Part shown: in pieces, positions 7,112 to 12,033 of the stretch | Numbering within the stretch: position 1 is the stretch's first letter | How the letters are laid out: each line of letters begins with the position of its first letter | NCBI GenBank assembly: GCA_045578205.1 | Contig: JAZNJU010000169.1 | Span: forward strand, 1 to 12,033 | DNA: 12,033 nt | From: RGIG8748 sp045578205 | Lineage (GTDB): Bacteria; Bacillota; Clostridia; UMGS1810 | Reading direction: 5' to 3' | Program-made: the position numbers and the translations under genes | The notes under the pieces: generated by a model | Told to the model about the DNA's origin: nothing | Database searches by the model: none | The model's input: only the letters and a program-made list of their open reading frames with translations

Positions 7112-7145
7112 AAAAAACGGGCAACTTATTTGTTGCCCGTTTTTT
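7112..7145 (-). terminator. Intrinsic terminator between rny and ymdB
   Basis: CGGGCAAC (7118-7125) pairs perfectly with GTTGCCCG (7132-7139) around a 6-nt loop, flanked by A6 and T6 runs on each side. On the minus strand it reads as a G+C-rich stem followed by TTTTTTG, a textbook intrinsic terminator placed right after the rny stop codon. The symmetry lets it work in both directions. Confidence 0.9.
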
Positions 7146-7150
7146 AGTTT

Positions 7151-8683
7151 TTATTTTGCATAATCTACCGAGCGTGTTTCCCTTATTACATTAACCTTAA
7201 TCTGACCGGGATATTCAAGTTCGCTCTCTATTTTCTTAACAATATCGCGTGCGAGCAATACTGTTTCTTCATCTTTAACAGCGTCGGGCTTAACCATAAT
7301 TCTGATTTCTCTGCCCGCCTGGATTGCAAAGGACTTTTCAACTCCCTGGAAGGAATCTGCAAGTTCTTCGAGTTTTTCCAGTCTCTTAATGTATGTTTCA
7401 AGATTTTCTCTTCTTGCACCGGGTCTTGCCGCGCTTATAGCGTCGCAAGCCTGTACAATACAAGCAATGATTGTGGTTGCTTCAACATCACCGTGGTGAG
7501 CCGCAATGGCGTGTATAACCTCGGGAGATTCCTGATACTTCTTGGCAATATCCACACCGATATCGATGTGCGAACCCTCTATTTCGTGGTCTACGGATTT
7601 GCCTATATCGTGGAGAAGACCTGCACGCTTTGCAAGTTTTACATCTACTCCCAGTTCACCTGCCATAATACCTGCAAGGTTTGCTACCTCTGTGGAGTGC
7701 TTGAGCACATTCTGTCCGTAACTTGTACGATACTTCATTCTGCCCAGAAGTTTAACAAGTTCGGGATGCAGACCGTGAACGCCTGTATCAAAGGTGGCTT
7801 GTTCACCCTCCTGTTTGATGATGGCATCAATTTCTTTTCTTGCCTTTTCAACAGTTTCTTCAATTCTGGCAGGATGTATTCTGCCGTCTGCGATAAGTTT
7901 TTCAAGTGCCATTCTGGCAATTTCTCTTCTTACGGGGTCAAATCCGGAAAGAACTACTGCCTCCGGAGTATCGTCGATAATAAGATCTATGCCGGTAGCG
8001 GTTTCCAGAGCACGGATATTACGTCCCTCTCTACCGATAATTCTTCCCTTCATTTCATCGTTGGGAAGAGCAACAACAGATACTGTGGCTTCTGCAACGT
8101 GGTCGGCAGCACATTTCTGAATTGCCGTACTGATGATTGCTTTTGCTTTCTTATCCGCTTCTTCTTTGGCCTGTGATTCGATATCTTTAATCATAATCGC
8201 GGCTTCATGTCTTACTTCTGATTCTATGTTCTTAAGAAGGTAAGATTTTGCTTCTTCAACAGAAAGACCGGATATTCTTTCCAGTATTTCAAGTTGTGCA
8301 TTCTTGACCTTTAATGTTTCTTCCTTAAGTACATCTACTTCTTTGATTTTTTTGTTGATTTGTTCGTCTTTCTTTTCGAGGGCTTCTGACTTTTTGTCCA
8401 GAGCCTCTTCCTTTTGCTGAACACGTCTTTCCTGACGGTTCATTTCGGACCTTCTGTCCTTTATTTCTCTTTCAAATTCTGTTCTGCTCTTGTGGATTTC
8501 ATCCTTTGCTTCGAGCATTGCTTCTTTTTTCTTGGTTTCTGCTGCTTTCTCGGCATCTTTTATAATTTGTTTTGCCTTGTTTTCAGCACCACCGATTTTT
8601 CTTTCTGCAGCCAGTCTTCTTAATATAAAGCCGAGTAAAAATCCGACTATTAAAGCAACTGCAGCAATTATAATTTCTGTCAT
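7151..8683 (-). CDS. rny: Ribonuclease Y
   Basis: RNase Y is the membrane-anchored endoribonuclease that starts mRNA decay in many Firmicutes. The 510-residue protein has the complete architecture: an N-terminal membrane segment (about 3-20), a long charged coiled coil (about 25-135), a KH domain with the GREG loop at 217-220 (IIGREGRNIRALE), and an HD domain with His329 and His358-Asp359 (LLHDIGKSVDHE). The C-terminus EYPGQIKVNVIRETRSVDYAK is typical of the family. Length is close to the B. subtilis protein. It has its own sigma-A promoter at 8826-8854 and a leader of about 136 nt. The AGGAGG site is 14 nt from ATG, longer than usual, yet no closer in-frame start exists. A terminator follows, then ymdB, the same gene pair as in B. 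subtilis. Confidence 0.98.
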   Translation of the reverse strand: MTEIIIAAVALIVGFLLGFILRRLAAERKIGGAENKAKQIIKDAEKAAETKKKEAMLEAKDEIHKSRTEFEREIKDRRSEMNRQERRVQQKEEALDKKSEALEKKDEQINKKIKEVDVLKEETLKVKNAQLEILERISGLSVEEAKSYLLKNIESEVRHEAAIMIKDIESQAKEEADKKAKAIISTAIQKCAADHVAEATVSVVALPNDEMKGRIIGREGRNIRALETATGIDLIIDDTPEAVVLSGFDPVRREIARMALEKLIADGRIHPARIEETVEKARKEIDAIIKQEGEQATFDTGVHGLHPELVKLLGRMKYRTSYGQNVLKHSTEVANLAGIMAGELGVDVKLAKRAGLLHDIGKSVDHEIEGSHIDIGVDIAKKYQESPEVIHAIAAHHGDVEATTIIACIVQACDAISAARPGARRENLETYIKRLEKLEELADSFQGVEKSFAIQAGREIRIMVKPDAVKDEETVLLARDIVKKIESELEYPGQIKVNVIRETRSVDYAK

Positions 8684-8697
8684 AAAGAACCGTTTAA

Positions 8698-8703
8698 CCT
8701 CCT
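8698..8703 (-). promoter_or_regulatory. Ribosome binding site of rny with long spacing
   Basis: AGGAGG on the minus strand lies 14 nt before ATG at 8683, against 7-9 nt for ymdB, folD and the topoisomerase A gene in the same window. The in-frame codons between the site and ATG include no ATG, GTG or TTG. Translation initiation may therefore be less efficient, or the intervening bases may fold. Confidence 0.6.
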
Positions 8704-8740
8704 TTTCTCAGTATTTTTTCAATCAGTTAATTTCTTAAAA

Positions 8741-8755
8741 CATACAGGGTGTATG
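8741..8755. repeat. Small hairpin in the rny leader
   Basis: CATACA (8741-8746) and TGTATG (8750-8755) form a perfect 6-bp stem with a 3-nt loop. Nearby bases repeat the same word: on the minus strand ACATAC occurs again twice within about 25 nt upstream. It lies in the predicted untranslated leader, about 38 nt before the ribosome binding site. No T-run follows in the direction of rny, so it is not a terminator. Its role is unknown. Confidence 0.4.
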
Positions 8756-8825
8756 TGAATGGGTATGTACGCAATGAAAAAGTCATAAAATTGAATACAT
8801 ACTATCTCAACATATTCCAACATAT

Positions 8826-8854
8826 ATTGTATAATATTTTAATCAAGATGTCAA
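8826..8854 (-). promoter_or_regulatory. Sigma-A promoter of rny
   Basis: On the minus strand TTGACA (8854-8849) is followed after exactly 17 nt by TACAAT (8831-8826), a 6/6 and 5/6 match to consensus. The predicted transcription start is near 8819. It stands about 30 nt beyond the folD terminator, so rny begins an independent transcription unit. Confidence 0.8.
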
Positions 8855-8885
8855 CCGATTTTGCCCTTTTTTACTATTTTCCTGT

Positions 8886-8928
8886 AAAATAAAAGCAAAA
8901 GACACCTGCCGTGAATATTGCAGGTGCC
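8886..8928 (-). terminator. Intrinsic terminator after folD
   Basis: On the minus strand CACCTGC (8926-8920) pairs with GCAGGTG (8909-8903), extended by a G-T and a G-C pair, around a 10-nt loop. TTTTGCTTTTATTTT follows. It lies 13 nt past the folD stop codon and closes the operon. Confidence 0.8.
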
Positions 8929-8941
8929 CTGAATTATACAA

Positions 8942-9793
8942 TTATCTTTCGTTTTGTCTTACAGCCGCTGTAACCGCATTTTTCATAAGAGTTGCTATGG
9001 TCATGGGACCCACTCCGCCGGGAACGGGGGTAATGTAACTTGCCTTGGTGCAGGCAGAATCAAAATCCACATCACCGCAGAGTTTTCCGTTTTCGTCTCT
9101 GTCCATGCCCACATCTATTACAACAGCACCGTCTTTGATGTAACTTGCATCAACCATTTTGGCGCGTCCTACGGCTACCACGAGGACATCTGCTCTTTTG
9201 CAGACTTCCTTTAAATCCTTTGTACGTGAGTGGCAGATTGTAACTGTGGCATTTTTGTGGAGAAGAAGCATAGCCTGGGGCTTGCCCACGATGTTACTTC
9301 TTCCTATTACTACACATTCCTTGCCGTTTAAATCTATGCCTGCATCGTCGAGAAGTTCCATTACGCCTGCAGGAGTGCAGGGAAGAAAATCAAAGTTTCC
9401 TATCATAATTTTCCCCACGTTGACGGGATGAAAAGCATCCACATCTTTTTCCACAGCAATGGAATTTAAGATGGTTTCTTCATTTATGTGCTTAGGAAGC
9501 GGAAGTTGGCAAAGTATTCCGTTTACATCTACTCTGCCGTTTAGTTCCTGTATGAGTTCAAGAAGTTCCTCCTGAGTGGTTTCTTCGGGCAGAGCATATT
9601 CAATGGAGCGTATTCCGATGTATTCGCAGGCTTTCTTTTTGTTGTTTACATAAACTCTGGAAGCGCTGTCGTTACCTACTATTATAACTGCAAGGCAAGG
9701 GTCAATTCCTTCTGCCTTTAGTTCTGCCACCTTGTCCTTTAGTTGGTCCTTTACCTTTTGCGATACTTTTTTGCCGTCTAAAATCTGATACAT
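8942..9793 (-). CDS. folD: Bifunctional methylenetetrahydrofolate dehydrogenase/cyclohydrolase
   Basis: FolD is a cytosolic enzyme that oxidises 5,10-methylene-THF with NADP and hydrolyses the resulting methenyl-THF to 10-formyl-THF, feeding purine synthesis and initiator tRNA formylation. The 283-residue protein is of normal length. Catalytic-domain motifs are Tyr48 and Lys52 in YVNNKKKAC, Gln96 in CQLPLP and Asp119 in VDAFHP. The nucleotide-binding half has PCTPAGV (138-144), IGRSNIVGKP (163-172) and PVPGGVGPMT (256-265). AGGAGG is 8 nt before ATG. The start codon and ribosome binding site lie inside the end of the ygiQ-family gene, with a 92-nt out-of-frame overlap, so the two genes are very probably cotranscribed and translationally coupled. 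A terminator follows. Confidence 0.98.
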   Translation of the reverse strand: MYQILDGKKVSQKVKDQLKDKVAELKAEGIDPCLAVIIVGNDSASRVYVNNKKKACEYIGIRSIEYALPEETTQEELLELIQELNGRVDVNGILCQLPLPKHINEETILNSIAVEKDVDAFHPVNVGKIMIGNFDFLPCTPAGVMELLDDAGIDLNGKECVVIGRSNIVGKPQAMLLLHKNATVTICHSRTKDLKEVCKRADVLVVAVGRAKMVDASYIKDGAVVIDVGMDRDENGKLCGDVDFDSACTKASYITPVPGGVGPMTIATLMKNAVTAAVRQNER

Positions 9794-11609
9794 TCTTTCT
9801 TCCTCCTGATGTGTTGTTTATTGGTCTTACAAGGCAATCGGAATCATACCCTATGAGGTCGTCCCTGCCTGCTTTTTTAAGTGCTTTTATTACAAGCGGT
9901 ATATTGTCCGGCACTCTGAACTGCAGAAGTGCTCTCTGCATTCTCTTTTCTTCCATTTCACGGGGCACATAGACCTCCTCCATGGTAAAAGGATCGAGAC
10001 CCGTGTAGAACATACAAGTGGATATGGTAAACGGTGTGGGATAAAAATCCTGCACCTGTTCGGGGTGGAGATTGTGCTTCTTTATATACAGTGCCAGTTC
10101 TATCGCATCGTGGAGCGTGCTTCCCGGATGACTTGACATAAGGTAAGGCACAAGAAATTGTTTTTTGCCCAACTTCTGATTTATTGCATAGAACTTGTCG
10201 GAAAATCTGTTGTAGATGTTTTTGCCGGGTTTGCCCATATATTTAAGAACATTGTCCGATATGTGCTCGGGGGCAACCTTGAGTTGTCCCGACACGTGAT
10301 GTTCCAGAAGTTCGTGGAAAAAGGTGTCATCCTTGTCCGCCACAAGATAGTCATAACGTATTCCCGAACGCACGAAAACTTTTTTAATACCCGGAAGTGC
10401 CCGTAACTTTCTTAAAAGTTCCAGATACTTTTTGTGGCTAACCTTGAGATTGGGGCAAACCTTGGGGTAGAGGCAACGCACATTCTTGCAGGTGCCCTTT
10501 TCCATCTGTTTGTCACAACCGGGACCGTAAAAGTTTGCCGTGGGACCTCCAACATCGTGGATATATCCCTTGAAGTCGGGTTCCCATATCATTCTTTTTG
10601 CTTCGTTTATAACTGATTTTTCACTTCGGGTCTGAACTATTCTGCCCTGATGGAAAGTAAGGGCGCAGAAATTACACTGTCCGTAGCAACCGCGTGTGTT
10701 TGTAATGCTGAATTTTACTTCCTCTATTGCAGGGACACCGCCGTCCTTATCGTACATGGGGTGCCATGTGCGCATATAGGGAAGTGCATACACACTGTCC
10801 AGTTCTTTTGTGCTAAGCGGCATCATGGGCCTATTCTGCACAAGATACCTGTCGTAGTGCTTCTGAACAAGAGGCTTGGAGCGTATGGGGTCCTGACCGT
10901 CGAACTGCATACGTGTGGCTGCAGCGTACTTTTCCTTGCTTTCCTGAACGTCTTCACATGACGGAACTTCCACATAATCCCCCACTATATCGAGATTTTT
11001 GCGTATATAGCAACATCCGTCCACATTGGTTTCGGAAAGTTGCTTTCCATCTCTCATGGCATCGGCAAGTTGCACTATTGCCTTTTCACCCATTCCGTAT
11101 ATAAGAACGTTTGCCCTTGTATCCAGAAGAATGGAGCGTCTTACCTTGTTGTCCCAGTAATCATAGTGGGCAAAACGGCGAAGGCTCGCCTCAATTCCGC
11201 CTATAATCATTGGCACACCGGGGTATGCCTCGCGGATTTTGTTGCAGTAGACTATGGTGGCTCTGTCGGGTCTTAAGCCCCCTTTTCCGCCGGGGGAATA
11301 GGAATCATCGGAACGCACCTTTTTATTTACTGTGTACCGATTCACCATGGAATCAATATTTCCTGCCGACACAAGAAAAGCATACTTGGGTTTTCCGAGT
11401 TTTTTAAATTCATCGGTGTTTTTCCAGTCCGGCTGAGATATTATACCCACCGTATAACCATTGTGTTCCAGAACTCTTGTTATTATGGCGTGTCCGAAAC
11501 TGGGATGGTCAACATAGGCATCTCCCGACACATACACAAAGTCAAGTTGACTGATATTAAGTTTTTCCATATCCTCCCTGCATACAGGGAGAAAGCCTTT
11601 GTTTGACAT
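9702..11609 (-). CDS. ygiQ: YgiQ-family radical SAM protein
   Basis: This is a member of the YgiQ (UPF0313) radical SAM family. The reaction is not established to my knowledge. The 635-residue protein begins with the family block QLDFVYVSGDAYVDHPSFGH (21-40). The radical SAM cluster is Cys308, Cys312 and Cys315 in NTRGCYGQCNFC, which binds the 4Fe-4S cluster and S-adenosylmethionine. A second group of four cysteines (365, 374, 379, 385) could hold another metal or cluster, which is inference. The C-terminal tail (from about 600) is rich in Lys, Arg and Gly, and its last 29 residues are encoded in DNA that also encodes the start of FolD in another frame. ATG at 11609 has AAGGA about 9 nt upstream, overlapping the stop codon of the preceding gene, so the genes are likely coupled. 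Confidence 0.95.
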   Translation of the reverse strand: MSNKGFLPVCREDMEKLNISQLDFVYVSGDAYVDHPSFGHAIITRVLEHNGYTVGIISQPDWKNTDEFKKLGKPKYAFLVSAGNIDSMVNRYTVNKKVRSDDSYSPGGKGGLRPDRATIVYCNKIREAYPGVPMIIGGIEASLRRFAHYDYWDNKVRRSILLDTRANVLIYGMGEKAIVQLADAMRDGKQLSETNVDGCCYIRKNLDIVGDYVEVPSCEDVQESKEKYAAATRMQFDGQDPIRSKPLVQKHYDRYLVQNRPMMPLSTKELDSVYALPYMRTWHPMYDKDGGVPAIEEVKFSITNTRGCYGQCNFCALTFHQGRIVQTRSEKSVINEAKRMIWEPDFKGYIHDVGGPTANFYGPGCDKQMEKGTCKNVRCLYPKVCPNLKVSHKKYLELLRKLRALPGIKKVFVRSGIRYDYLVADKDDTFFHELLEHHVSGQLKVAPEHISDNVLKYMGKPGKNIYNRFSDKFYAINQKLGKKQFLVPYLMSSHPGSTLHDAIELALYIKKHNLHPEQVQDFYPTPFTISTCMFYTGLDPFTMEEVYVPREMEEKRMQRALLQFRVPDNIPLVIKALKKAGRDDLIGYDSDCLVRPINNTSGGRKNVSDFRRQKSIAKGKGPTKGQGGRTKGRRN

Positions 11610-11621
11610 AATACTTTTTCC

Positions 11622-12033
11622 TTATTTTACCGTAAAATGTATGTTTACTCTGCAAAGTTCGCCATTTACACTGAGTACATTTGTATAAACATATTTTCCC
11701 GAAGGAATAAGTTTTACAAGTACTAATTCAAAGGTTCCGTCACGCAAATTAATATTGGACTCATGCCCTTCGTAGTTAAGTCCGCTCGGCATTTTTACAT
11801 AACTTCCCTGAAGTACTGTTGCACCGTCGGGGATATTGTTTTTTAAGGATATTTTTCCATTTATTGCCACATATTCCAAACCGTGGTAAACATCCTTGTC
11901 GCCTATGTTATAGCACTGTGTTTCTGTTATGGTATGTGCATATTTCGCATCATAGTCGAGATATTCCACCTTGGTTATTTTTATCCAGTCGGATTCGGTA
12001 TAAATATTCCCCTTGACATTGGAAATCTCGGGT
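11622..12033 (-). CDS. C-terminal part of an unrecognised protein, cut by the window edge
   Basis: The frame is open from the right edge to the stop at 11622, giving the last 137 residues of a longer protein. A GTG at 11969 could start a 115-residue protein, but it has no usable ribosome binding site and the frame continues upstream, so a 5' truncation is the better reading. I do not recognise the family. The sequence is rich in alternating hydrophobic and polar residues with many Tyr, Val, Ile and Thr, suggesting beta strands. It holds two cysteines, in ETQCYNIG and NGELCRVN, and no membrane segment. Such composition fits an exported or surface domain, which is inference only. Its stop is 12 nt before ygiQ and supplies part of the ygiQ ribosome binding site, so they are probably one operon. 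Confidence 0.75.
   Translation of the reverse strand, partial: PEISNVKGNIYTESDWIKITKVEYLDYDAKYAHTITETQCYNIGDKDVYHGLEYVAINGKISLKNNIPDGATVLQGSYVKMPSGLNYEGHESNINLRDGTFELVLVKLIPSGKYVYTNVLSVNGELCRVNIHFTVK

Noticed and set aside
7493..8176. Long open frame on the + strand opposite rny
   Set aside because: It lies antisense to a clear RNase Y gene, has a cysteine- and phenylalanine-rich composition typical of shadow frames, and has no family match.
9794..9840. Folate or purine riboswitch in front of folD
   Set aside because: The region upstream of folD is coding sequence of the ygiQ-family gene; there is no untranslated leader to hold one.

Overview
The window looks like chromosomal DNA from a low-to-mid G+C Bacillota, most likely a member of the class Clostridia. 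I infer this from the mix of A+T-rich intergenic DNA, strong AGGAGG ribosome binding sites, RNase Y and YmdB encoded side by side, a lipoprotein-type solute-binding protein and typical sigma-A promoter spacing. No rRNA, tRNA, CRISPR array, insertion sequence or phage gene was seen. It is mainly an ordinary housekeeping region with one less usual locus, a divergent type IIA topoisomerase pair.

Layout, left to right. Positions 1-465 hold no convincing gene. They contain a long-range inverted repeat, a nested set of three hairpins that includes an intrinsic terminator, and a sigma-A-like promoter with a perfect 10-bp palindrome in it. Positions 466-4641 (+ strand) carry a two-gene operon for a divergent GyrB/ParE-type subunit and a GyrA/ParC-type subunit. 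It ends in a strong hairpin terminator shared with the convergent minus-strand genes.

Everything from 4701 to 12033 reads leftwards. In transcription order it is: the C-terminal part of an unrecognised protein (cut by the window edge), a YgiQ-family radical SAM protein, folD and a terminator. Then come a sigma-A promoter, rny (RNase Y), an intrinsic terminator, ymdB and an orphan OppA/DppA-type lipoprotein. The first three genes are tightly packed (12-nt gap, then a 92-nt out-of-frame overlap) and are probably one operon. rny starts a second unit. The terminator between rny and ymdB leaves no room for a separate promoter in front of ymdB, so ymdB and the lipoprotein should depend on read-through or on a promoter inside rny.

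Functionally the window covers DNA topology (topoisomerase pair), mRNA turnover (RNase Y), a YmdB phosphodiesterase, one-carbon metabolism (FolD) and probably oligopeptide or similar solute capture. I did not find a clearly new system. The points most worth a second look are the topoisomerase pair with unusual active-site and quinolone-contact residues, the structured DNA/RNA upstream of it, and the terminator placed directly before the ymdB ribosome binding site.
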